NCBI GenBank assembly: GCA_043718985.1
Contig: JAYSUQ010000273.1
Span: forward strand, 1-8,061
DNA: 8,061 nt
Origin: UBA4416 sp043718985
GTDB lineage: Bacteria; Bacteroidota; Bacteroidia; B-17B0; Aurantibacillaceae
Direction: 5' to 3'
Both the position numbers and the translations under genes were made by a program. The stretch's first letter is position 1. Each line of letters begins with the position of its first letter. This document shows positions 1 to 6,650 of the stretch, piece after piece. The notes below the pieces were generated by a model. The model had not been told where the DNA came from. It made no database searches and saw only the letters and a list, made by a program, of their open reading frames with translations.

Positions 1-1
1 T

Positions 2-544
2 TTTGTTGGTGTGCTTTTACTGTTATTGTTTTCAAATTCAGATATGCTTTATATTTTACCATCATCGGGCATAAAACCAATAGACGGTTATTCAAGCAAT
101 TTATTTTTAATAAAACTTAAAGAAACATTACCCTATTTAATTTTACCATTAATTTGCTACACTTATTCATCGTTAGCATTTATAACAAAATTAACAACAA
201 CTAATTTAACCGAGCAATTGCAATTTAATTATATAAATACGGCAAGAGCAAAAGGTTTAAGCAACAAAAGCGTAGTTATTAAACACGCATTAAAAAACAG
301 CTTATTTCCTTTAATAACAGTATTTACAAGCGTTTTTGCAAACGTAATAGGCAGTTCAATTATTATTGAAAGTGTGTTTACAATACCCGGCATTGGCTTA
401 GAAACCATAACAGCTATTCAAAACCACGATTACCCTATTGTTATTGGTGTTATACTATTTAGTGCAATACTCACATTACTTAGCTATTTAGTAGCAGATA
501 TTTTATATGCGTTATTTGACCCTCGAATAAAATTGAAAAATTGA
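2..544 (+). CDS. Oligopeptide/dipeptide ABC transporter permease, DppB/OppB type (5' partial)
   Basis: This is the C-terminal part of an inner-membrane permease that forms half of the channel of a peptide-type ABC importer. The frame stays open to the first base of the window, so the start lies upstream; a GTG at 11 is internal. About 180 residues remain, against roughly 310-330 for the family. The cytoplasmic EAA loop that docks the ATPase is clear, with the NTARAKGLS core at 237-263 followed by a K-H-A-L-K-N-S-L-F-P stretch. Hydrophobic segments lie on both sides. Two late family hallmarks are also present: ESVFTIPGIG (bases 368-397), and the terminal block YALFDPRIK just before the stop. 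It overlaps the next permease gene by four bases (TTGA), so the two are read as one operon. The substrate cannot be told from the permease alone; peptides are the usual cargo, nickel is an alternative. Confidence 0.9.
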   Translation, partial: FVGVLLLLLFSNSDMLYILPSSGIKPIDGYSSNLFLIKLKETLPYLILPLICYTYSSLAFITKLTTTNLTEQLQFNYINTARAKGLSNKSVVIKHALKNSLFPLITVFTSVFANVIGSSIIIESVFTIPGIGLETITAIQNHDYPIVIGVILFSAILTLLSYLVADILYALFDPRIKLKN

Positions 545-1830
545 AATATAAACATCCATATCAATTATACTTAAATTTTAGGTTAACGATTAAAAAAAAT
601 CGAAAGCTGAAAATTGCGTGTAACATTATTTTACTGTTTTTTTCACTAACTGTTTTTGCACCACTATTATCAAATGATAAACCATTGGTTTGCAGTTATA
701 ATAAAACCATTTTGTTTCCTGCATTTAGTTTAAAAAACGAAATAAAAATTGGTGATACAATTTTAAATTACAACATGGGAAAAGATTGGAAGCTACTCGA
801 AACTGATTTTTCAATTTTCACCCCATGCTCCTACTCTCCAAATACTATAGATGCAGATAATGCACCACGCATTAGCCCCTTTGATAAACAAACACTTACT
901 TTAAAAAATAACAAAATTATAAACTTACCATTTAAATTTAGGCATTGGTTTGGCACTACACAAAACGGAAACGATGTTTTATCAGGTATAATTTACGGCA
1001 CACGAATTACTTTTTTAGTTAGCTTTTTATCAATGTTAATAGCATCGCTTATTGGCATTACACTTGGCGCTATTGCAGGCTATTTTAACACAAGTGATTT
1101 AAAAATATCGTATCCACAACTAGTGAGCTTATGTATTGGTGTATTTTTTGGTTGGTTTTACGCAACCATTATTACCAATTATTTATTTATAAATCCCTTT
1201 AAAAATGGGGGCATTAATTTAATTGTATACTTAATATTATTTACAACAACAGCTTTTTTAGTGCTAATTTTATTTAATTTAATTGGAAAAAAAATAACAA
1301 TTATTTTAAATTTAAAATCGAAATTAAATTTCCCTATATCTATTATTATTTTAAAAATAATGGAAACAATAAGTGCCGTGCCAGTAGTACTCTTAATTAT
1401 AGCGCTATCGGCAGTGGCAAAACCAAGTTACACCTTACTAATTTTAATAATTGGTTTTTTAAGTTGGATACCCATTGCACGATTAACTAGAGCTGAATTT
1501 TTGAAAGCAAAACACTTAGATTATGTAACCGCTTGTAATGCTTACGGAATGAGTAAATTTAAAATAATGTATACTCAAATTTTACCAAATGTGTTGCCAA
1601 TAATTGGCATTCAAATACTATTTGGTATAACAAGCACAGTTTTGATAGAGTCGTCATTATCTTTTTTAGGGGTTGGCGTACCTACTAACACAGTAACATG
1701 GGGCAGTTTATTAAACGATGCCCGAAATTACTATACGGCTTGGTGGTTAATTGTTTTTCCTGGCTTTTGTTTATTGTTACTTACGTTGAGTTTAAATACG
1801 ATTGAAAATTATTTATCAAGTGAAAAATAG
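541..1830 (+). CDS. Oligopeptide/dipeptide ABC transporter permease, DppC/OppC (YejE-like) type
   Basis: This is the second channel subunit of the same importer, 429 residues. The start is a TTG inside the stop of the preceding gene (TTGA overlap), the usual form of translational coupling. TM1 spans about residues 24-42. A long periplasmic stretch (43-135) begins with an A-P-L-L-S-N-D-K-P-L block like that of YejE-type permeases. Then come the conserved HWFGTTQNGNDVLSGIIYGTR (135-155, shown in part) and TM2 (about 157-181). An extra region (about 190-265) holds two more hydrophobic segments (about 194-213 and 226-248). The core resumes at ETISAVPVVLL (275-285). The EAA loop is at 328-352 (D-Y-V-T-A-C-N-A-Y-G, ending Q-I-L-P-N-V-L-P), followed by SSLSFLGVGVP (371-381), TWGSLL (386-391) and a last TM at 400-420. 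It is longer than the usual ~300 residues because of the two additions, which from memory also occur in Bacteroidota relatives. No ATPase or binding-protein gene follows; the operon ends at a convergent terminator. Confidence 0.9.
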   Translation: MKYKHPYQLYLNFRLTIKKNRKLKIACNIILLFFSLTVFAPLLSNDKPLVCSYNKTILFPAFSLKNEIKIGDTILNYNMGKDWKLLETDFSIFTPCSYSPNTIDADNAPRISPFDKQTLTLKNNKIINLPFKFRHWFGTTQNGNDVLSGIIYGTRITFLVSFLSMLIASLIGITLGAIAGYFNTSDLKISYPQLVSLCIGVFFGWFYATIITNYLFINPFKNGGINLIVYLILFTTTAFLVLILFNLIGKKITIILNLKSKLNFPISIIILKIMETISAVPVVLLIIALSAVAKPSYTLLILIIGFLSWIPIARLTRAEFLKAKHLDYVTACNAYGMSKFKIMYTQILPNVLPIIGIQILFGITSTVLIESSLSFLGVGVPTNTVTWGSLLNDARNYYTAWWLIVFPGFCLLLLTLSLNTIENYLSSEK

Positions 1831-1854
1831 CATCACGGATTAATTATTTTTCAC
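1820..1854. terminator. Candidate bidirectional terminator between convergent genes
   Basis: A perfect 10-bp inverted repeat pairs GTGAAAAATA (1820-1829) with TATTTTTCAC (1845-1854) across a 15-base loop, with one further G-T wobble inside. It begins within the last codons of the permease gene and ends 8 bases before the stop of the minus-strand Ppx gene. A broken T-rich run follows on the plus side (1859-1870). That suits rho-independent termination of the permease operon. On the minus side the T-run is weak. The stem is AT-rich, so it may be a moderate terminator. Confidence 0.5.
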
Positions 1855-1862
1855 GGTAGTTT

Positions 1863-2744
1863 TTATTTTTTCGCAATTGCTTTTTCATATAGGTCGTGAA
1901 TAATCCCATCTGATAATCCAATTTGAGGAACAAAAATATCTTCAATATCAGCGGTTTTCATAATAGTAATAAATATTTTAGCCGCGTGCACAATTACATC
2001 TGCCCTATCTGGCTTTAAACCTAAAATATCCATTCTTTCTTGGTAAGTGTATGAGTTTAGCATTTCGTAAATGCCTTTTAATTTTGAGTAACTTAAGTTT
2101 TTATTATCTTTTTTACTCATTTTAAAAATTTTATTAATATTGCCTCCCGATCCAATTGCGTGCAAAGGACTCATACCAACTGTGTTTTTTTTAACCCAGT
2201 CTTTTAATTTATCCCATTCGTCTTTATCTACTTTATCTAACAATAAACGAACTGTACCAATATTAAACGATTTTGCAGCTACAACTTTTTGATTACTATA
2301 TAAGGTTAACTCTGTGCTACCACCACCAACATCGATGTATAAATACGAATGTTTTGGGTTTAACATTTCTTCAATATGATTAGAAAACACTAACTGAGCT
2401 TCAAGTTTACCATCAATAATTTCTACTGTTAAATCGGCTTCGTTTTTTATTCGTTCAATTATTTCGTTACTATTTATAGCATCTCGCATTGCACTTGTAG
2501 CAACTGCTCTGTAATCATCAACTTCATAAACTTTAATTAATTCTCTAAAACCACGCATGGCCGTTATTAGTTTTTCTGCTTTTTTTTCTGAAATTTTTCC
2601 ATTTAAAAAAACATCTTCGCCTAAACGAATTGGTAATCGTATTAATTCCTCTTTACTATAATGTGGTTTTCCATTTACATCATAAGCTCTACAAAACAAC
2701 AAACGCATGGCATTACTTCCTATATCTACAGCTGCAAAAATCAT
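1863..2744 (-). CDS. ppx: Ppx/GppA family phosphatase (exopolyphosphatase or pppGpp phosphatase), short form
   Basis: This 293-residue enzyme belongs to the ASKHA-fold Ppx/GppA family, which releases phosphate from the end of polyphosphate chains or converts pppGpp to ppGpp. The first phosphate-binding loop is AVDIGSNAMRLL (5-16). ATSAMRDA (82-89) and the IIDGKLEAQLVF block (109-120) follow; E115 sits where the catalytic glutamate of the family is expected. The second nucleotide/phosphate loop is YIDVGGGSTEL (136-146). AIGSGGN (196-202), KPDRADVIVHAA (244-255) and IGLSDGII (275-282) complete the family pattern. It stops after the two-lobed core and lacks the C-terminal HD-like domain of E. 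coli Ppx and GppA, like the short forms in many bacteria. The ATG lies one base past the ppk stop, so the two genes are clearly one transcription unit. That pairing favours polyphosphate as substrate, but the sequence alone does not exclude pppGpp. Confidence 0.9.
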   Translation of the reverse strand: MIFAAVDIGSNAMRLLFCRAYDVNGKPHYSKEELIRLPIRLGEDVFLNGKISEKKAEKLITAMRGFRELIKVYEVDDYRAVATSAMRDAINSNEIIERIKNEADLTVEIIDGKLEAQLVFSNHIEEMLNPKHSYLYIDVGGGSTELTLYSNQKVVAAKSFNIGTVRLLLDKVDKDEWDKLKDWVKKNTVGMSPLHAIGSGGNINKIFKMSKKDNKNLSYSKLKGIYEMLNSYTYQERMDILGLKPDRADVIVHAAKIFITIMKTADIEDIFVPQIGLSDGIIHDLYEKAIAKK

Positions 2745-2745
2745 A

Positions 2746-4851
2746 TTATTTAGTTTTAATTATTCGTTTTAAACTTTTAATGTATGCTTCTTTATCTTTA
2801 AGTAAATAATCATAAACGGCATCTTGCACACGCACTTTTGTTTCGCCTAATGCTGCTTTTTTATAATTGTTTTGCTGAAACCTATCTAAAATACGAACTT
2901 TAGTATTTCCAGTTAATTGTATGTTTAAAATATCTAAAATTTGTTTTTTAACCTCTGCGCTATAAATTGGAACAGCTACTTCGCTTCTGTTATCAAGGTT
3001 TCTACTCATCCAATCGGCACTAGTTAAAAATATTTTTTCGTTACCCTCTGCTCCAAAAACAAACACGCGTGTATGTTCTAAATATTTATCAATAATACTA
3101 TAAGCTTTTATGTTATCACTAAAGCCTGCTATTTCGGTAACTAATGAGCATATGCCTCTTACTATTATTGTTATTTTTACTCCCGCTTGCGATGCTTCGT
3201 ATAATTTCTGTATCATACCTTTATCAACCAAGCTATTCATTTTTAAAATAATACTTGCTGGCTTATTTTGTTTTGCTAAAGCAATTTCATCATCAATTAA
3301 ATTTACAAATTTTTGACGCATAAAAAAAGGCGCAACAGCTAAGTGTTTATAGCTTCCTATTTTAAAATTATTGGCGTAAAAATCAAACACCTGCGATAGT
3401 TCTTGTGTTAAATTTTTATCGGCAGTAAGTAAACTAAAGTCGGTATAAATTCGTGCTGTTTTTTCGTTAAAATTACCAGTACCTATGTGGGCATATTTTA
3501 CTTCGCGCCCATTAACCCGAGTAGTAATAACAATTAATTTACTATGTACTTTTAAACCAGGTACACCGTAAATAACATTTGCTCCTTCTTCTTGTAATTT
3601 GTTTGCCCAATAAATGTTGTTTTCTTCATCAAAGCGAGCTTGCAACTCAACTAAAACTGTAACTTTTTTTCCGTTTTTAATTGCATTAATTAAAGCGTTA
3701 GCAATTTTAGATGAATCGGCTACACGGTATAAAGTTATTTTAATATTTTCGACAGATGGGTCAATTGATGCCTCACGAAGTAACGTAATAATATGATCGA
3801 ATGTGTGATATGGGTAGTGTAATAAAATATCTTTTTGTTTAATTACATTTAAAATTGTAGTTGATATATTATGTAAATACTTATGGTTTAATACGCGAGG
3901 ATGATTGTACGTTAAATTTTTTTCGGAAATAGTTGGAAACTGAATAAAATCTTTAAAATTATGATAACGTCCGCCAGCAATGGCATTATCTTTTCTATTC
4001 ATACCTAATTTTTTCATAATAAAATTAAGCATTTCGTAACTCATTTCGCTATCATAAACAAACCTAACAGGCAAACCTTTTTTACGGTCTTTAACGCTTT
4101 TTGATATTTTTTCGAGCATACTTTTACTTACATCGTGGTCTATATCCAATTCGGCATCGCGTGTAAGTTTAATGTTAATGCACTCTTTAACGGTGTAATC
4201 AAATACCGAAAATATTTCGTGCACATTAAATCTAATTACATCATCTAATAAAATAATGTAATGTTTGTTTTTATCGTTTGGCAACTGTACAAATCGTGTA
4301 GTTGTTTTAGATGGAATTTCAATTAGCGCATATTTGTTTTTTTGCTTAGTAGTGTTAGCGATTAAACGTACAAACAAATAGCCCGATTTATCTTTCATAT
4401 ACGGAAAAACCTTGTGTTCATCAACCATTATAGGAAACAACGTTGACTCTACCTCTTTATGAAAATAATTTTTTACAAAATTTTGCTGTGTTGCTGTTAG
4501 TTGTGTTTCGTTTATAATAAATACATTTTGTTTAGCTAATTGCTTTTTAACTTCTTGATAAATATTCTCAAATCTATCTTGTTGCTCAATTACTTTTTTT
4601 TGCATTTTATGCAACAATTCCTTTGGATCGTCGCCATAAATTGCCATTGCTTTTTTACCTAATTTTGTTAGTCGTTTTATGGTTGCAACACGCACCCGAT
4701 AAAATTCATCGCGATTGTTACTAAATATGCCCAAAAATTTTAAGCGTTCAATTAGTGGTGTGGTTGCATCGCTGGCTTCTTGTAAAACACGATCGTTAAA
4801 CGATAGCCAACTAATTTCGCGGTTAATATATGGTGTTTTTTGTAACGACAT
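2746..4851 (-). CDS. ppk1: Polyphosphate kinase 1 (Ppk1)
   Basis: Ppk1 reversibly moves the terminal phosphate of ATP onto a growing polyphosphate chain. At 701 residues it has full family length. The N domain opens with INREISWLSFNDRVLQEA (9-26), then KFLGIFSNNRDEF (38-50), whose N45/N46 lies near the base-contacting position. The phospholipase-D-like catalytic half holds the phosphohistidine candidate H436 in KVHSKL (434-439) and the second histidine H455 in YAHIGTGNFNEKTARIYTDF (453-472). R376 (ITLYR) and R406 (ARFDEENNI) are the expected metal/phosphate arginines. Y469, R565 (VRGICSL) and H593 (HTRVFVFG) match further active-site positions, and SADWMSRNLDNRSEV (611-625) ends the signature. 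My recalled E. coli numbering is offset by exactly one at these sites, which supports both the alignment and the start. It is the first gene of a ppk-ppx operon, divergent from pepD. Activity can be expected; nothing is truncated. Confidence 0.97.
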   Translation of the reverse strand: MSLQKTPYINREISWLSFNDRVLQEASDATTPLIERLKFLGIFSNNRDEFYRVRVATIKRLTKLGKKAMAIYGDDPKELLHKMQKKVIEQQDRFENIYQEVKKQLAKQNVFIINETQLTATQQNFVKNYFHKEVESTLFPIMVDEHKVFPYMKDKSGYLFVRLIANTTKQKNKYALIEIPSKTTTRFVQLPNDKNKHYIILLDDVIRFNVHEIFSVFDYTVKECINIKLTRDAELDIDHDVSKSMLEKISKSVKDRKKGLPVRFVYDSEMSYEMLNFIMKKLGMNRKDNAIAGGRYHNFKDFIQFPTISEKNLTYNHPRVLNHKYLHNISTTILNVIKQKDILLHYPYHTFDHIITLLREASIDPSVENIKITLYRVADSSKIANALINAIKNGKKVTVLVELQARFDEENNIYWANKLQEEGANVIYGVPGLKVHSKLIVITTRVNGREVKYAHIGTGNFNEKTARIYTDFSLLTADKNLTQELSQVFDFYANNFKIGSYKHLAVAPFFMRQKFVNLIDDEIALAKQNKPASIILKMNSLVDKGMIQKLYEASQAGVKITIIVRGICSLVTEIAGFSDNIKAYSIIDKYLEHTRVFVFGAEGNEKIFLTSADWMSRNLDNRSEVAVPIYSAEVKKQILDILNIQLTGNTKVRILDRFQQNNYKKAALGETKVRVQDAVYDYLLKDKEAYIKSLKRIIKTK

Positions 4852-4880
4852 TTAGTTGTTGGTTTTTAAAATTACTATCT

Positions 4881-4888
4881 CAAATATA
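4881..4888 (-). promoter_or_regulatory. Candidate Bacteroidota -7 promoter element for ppk-ppx
   Basis: Read on the minus strand this is TATATTTG, an exact match to the TAnnTTTG -7 box of Bacteroidota primary-sigma promoters. It lies 29 bases upstream of the ppk start codon, which would give a leader of roughly 20-25 nucleotides. No TTTG-like -33 box is visible at the expected 17-23-base distance, so the call rests on one element in an AT-rich region. Confidence 0.4.
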
Positions 4889-4910
4889 ACGATTGCTTAT
4901 TTTAAATTAT

Positions 4911-4932
4911 GGTTTTATTTATAAAAAAAACC
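4911..4932. repeat. 22-bp near-perfect palindrome, possible operator
   Basis: The arms GGTTTTATTTA and TAAAAAAAACC are reverse complements at 10 of 11 positions with no spacer. The palindrome is centred about 33 bases upstream of the candidate ppk -7 box, so a bound dimeric regulator could influence ppk transcription. GG and CC at the tips stand out in an almost pure A/T stretch. Palindromes arise easily by chance in such sequence, so this is only a candidate. Confidence 0.25.
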
Positions 4933-5095
4933 AATGAATAAAATGCTTAAATTTTATTTATGCTACACAATATATTTAGGTTTTTTTTAATTAAAATAAG
5001 TAATCTGGAAATTAATATTAATTCAATTTTAAAAAACAATTAAAATAACTGGTTCAGGTCGTAATTTTATAGTTAGTTTGCGTTATAAATTTTAA

Positions 5096-5125
5096 TTTGT
5101 ATCATAAAAAAATAAACTAAATTTA
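5096..5125 (+). promoter_or_regulatory. Candidate promoter for pepD and the LRR-kinase gene
   Basis: TTTG at 5096-5099 is followed after 18 bases by TAAATTTA at 5118-5125. This matches the Bacteroidota TTTG / TAnnTTTG arrangement at 7 of 8 positions of the -7 box, the final G being replaced by A. The spacer falls in the usual range. Transcription would begin near 5132 and give a leader of about 50 bases. The high A/T content makes chance matches common. Confidence 0.3.
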
Positions 5126-5184
5126 AAATTAAATATACTAACCACTTTTATAAAATAACCACTCATTAAAACTTACTATAAAAA

Positions 5185-6645
5185 ATGAATCAAGCCATCC
5201 GTCAGTTAGAACCTAAAGCTTTATGGAATAATTTTTCTGATTTAAATGCAGTGCCTCGCCCATCTAAAAAAGAAGAACGTGTTATACAATTTATAAAGGA
5301 GTTTGGTTTAAAACTAAATTTACAAACCTATGTTGATGAAATAGGAAATGTTATTATTAAAAAGCCTGCTACTAAAGGTATGGAGGATAGGGTAACAGTA
5401 GTACTACAAAGCCATTTGGATATGGTGCATCAAAAAAATGCGGCAACAAATTTTGATTTTAATACTCAAGGTATTGATATGTTAATTGATGGCGATTGGG
5501 TTAAAGCTAACGGCACAACCCTTGGCGCAGATAATGGCATTGGTGTTGCATCTATAATGGCATTGTTACAAGCTACCAATATTGAACATCCTGCTTTAGA
5601 GGCACTATTTACAATTGATGAAGAAACTGGTATGACTGGCGCTTTAGAACTTAAGGGGGGGTTATTAGATGCTAAAATAATGTTGAATTTAGATACTGAA
5701 GACGATACCGAATTAACCATTGGCTGTGCAGGTGGTGTTGATGTAACAGCGAATGGCAATTACAAAACACAAAGTGCAAAACTAACCACAGCATATAAAA
5801 TAGCTATAAAAGGATTAACTGGTGGGCATTCGGGTATGGATATACATAAAGGAAGAGGCAATGCTAATAAGTTAATGAATCGTTTATTATTAAGTTTACA
5901 CAAAAAATTTAATATTGAAATTGCAAGTATAGATGGCGGAAGCTTACGTAATGCCATACCTCGCGAATCGGTTTCGGAAATTGTTATTGCAAAAGAAAAT
6001 GAAATTGAAATTAAAAATTTTATTACTGATTTTGAAACAACATTAAAACAAGAGCATTTAACTACCGATAAAAATTTAAACATACTTTTTATATCAACCA
6101 ATTTACCTTTAAGTGTTTTAGATACAGAATTTCAAAATACCTTGTTATGTTGTGTGTACGCTTGCCCAAATGGCATTTACCGTATGTGCCCCGATATTGA
6201 AGGATTAGTACAAACATCAAACAACATAGCACGTGTTATAGTTAAAGATGGTGTGTATCAAATACAATGCTTAACACGCAGCTCGGTTAATACCGAAAAA
6301 ACAGATTTACAAACTGCAATTACATCAACTTTTGAGTTACTAAACGCAACTGTAACTGCAAGTGGTTCTTACCCTGGCTGGGAGCCAAAGCCTGGTGCAG
6401 CAATAGTAACCTTAATGAGTAATTTATATACCCAACGTTACAACCAACCAGCTAAAGTAAGCGCTTGCCATGCAGGTTTAGAGTGTGGTATTTTAGGTAC
6501 TAATTATCCAAACATGCAAATGATATCCTTTGGCCCAAACATAACAGGCGCTCACTCTCCCGACGAAAAAGTTCAAATTAGCTCGGTACAAAAATATTGG
6601 AGCTTTTTGTTAGAAACATTAAAACTTATACCTACAAGTATTTAA
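5185..6645 (+). CDS. pepD: Aminoacyl-histidine dipeptidase / cytosol non-specific dipeptidase (M20 family)
   Basis: This zinc dipeptidase cleaves a broad range of unblocked dipeptides in the cytoplasm, including Xaa-His. The length, 486 residues, nearly equals E. coli PepD. There is no signal peptide. The two-metal site is complete: H77 and D79 in LQSHLDMVHQKN, D116 in LGADNGIGVA, E146-E147 in FTIDEETGMTGAL, D170 in LNLDTED and H457 in FGPNITGAHSPDEKVQIS. D79 and E147/E146 occupy the catalytic and bridging roles known for the family. The lid domain carries GLTGGHSGMDIHKGRGNA (210-227) and IDGGSLRNAIPRES (249-262). YPGWEPKPGAA (396-406) and CHAGLECGIL (428-437) are further M20C hallmarks. The ATG follows an A-rich leader and the N-terminus aligns with the family, so the start is well supported. 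A run of seven G at 5655-5661 lies in frame without breaking it. The LRR-kinase gene starts 5 bases after the stop. Confidence 0.95.
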   Translation: MNQAIRQLEPKALWNNFSDLNAVPRPSKKEERVIQFIKEFGLKLNLQTYVDEIGNVIIKKPATKGMEDRVTVVLQSHLDMVHQKNAATNFDFNTQGIDMLIDGDWVKANGTTLGADNGIGVASIMALLQATNIEHPALEALFTIDEETGMTGALELKGGLLDAKIMLNLDTEDDTELTIGCAGGVDVTANGNYKTQSAKLTTAYKIAIKGLTGGHSGMDIHKGRGNANKLMNRLLLSLHKKFNIEIASIDGGSLRNAIPRESVSEIVIAKENEIEIKNFITDFETTLKQEHLTTDKNLNILFISTNLPLSVLDTEFQNTLLCCVYACPNGIYRMCPDIEGLVQTSNNIARVIVKDGVYQIQCLTRSSVNTEKTDLQTAITSTFELLNATVTASGSYPGWEPKPGAAIVTLMSNLYTQRYNQPAKVSACHAGLECGILGTNYPNMQMISFGPNITGAHSPDEKVQISSVQKYWSFLLETLKLIPTSI

Positions 6646-6650
6646 TATTA

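Larger units (their letters stand above)
4852..5184. other. Divergent intergenic region between ppk and pepD
   Basis: These 333 bases are very AT-rich and full of A- and T-runs. I find no open frame with recognisable protein character, no tRNA or other structured RNA I can name, and no long repeat. What it does hold is a -7 box for ppk (4881-4888), a 22-bp near-palindrome (4911-4932) and a -33/-7 pair for pepD (5096-5125). It is best read as the shared control region of the two divergent operons. Neither start codon has a Shine-Dalgarno sequence; pepD is preceded by ataaaaa, an A-rich leader typical of Bacteroidota. Confidence 0.7.

Noticed and set aside
3110..3316. Plus-strand open frame of 68 codons inside ppk1
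   Set aside because: It lies wholly antisense to a well-conserved ppk1 catalytic region, and its translation has no recognisable family features.
3614..3796. Plus-strand open frame of 60 codons inside ppk1
   Set aside because: Antisense shadow of the ppk1 core around R376 and R406; low-complexity translation without motifs.
4936..4960. AATAAAA ... TTTTATT inverted repeat in the intergenic region
   Set aside because: A 7-bp stem made only of A and T is expected by chance in sequence this AT-rich.
5077..5099. TTTG (5077-5080) and TTAATTTG (5092-5099) as a pepD promoter
   Set aside because: The spacer of 11 bases is too short for a Bacteroidota promoter; the pair at 5096-5125 has a normal spacer.
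5466..6101. Two minus-strand open frames (5466-5759 and 5760-6101) within pepD
   Set aside because: Both are antisense to conserved M20 peptidase motifs, and their Ser/Ala/Ile-rich translations are typical of shadow frames.
6597..6650. N-terminal extension of the LRR-kinase from a TTG at 6597
   Set aside because: It would overlap the end of pepD by 49 bases, uses a weak start codon and adds 18 residues without family resemblance; ATG 6651 fits better.
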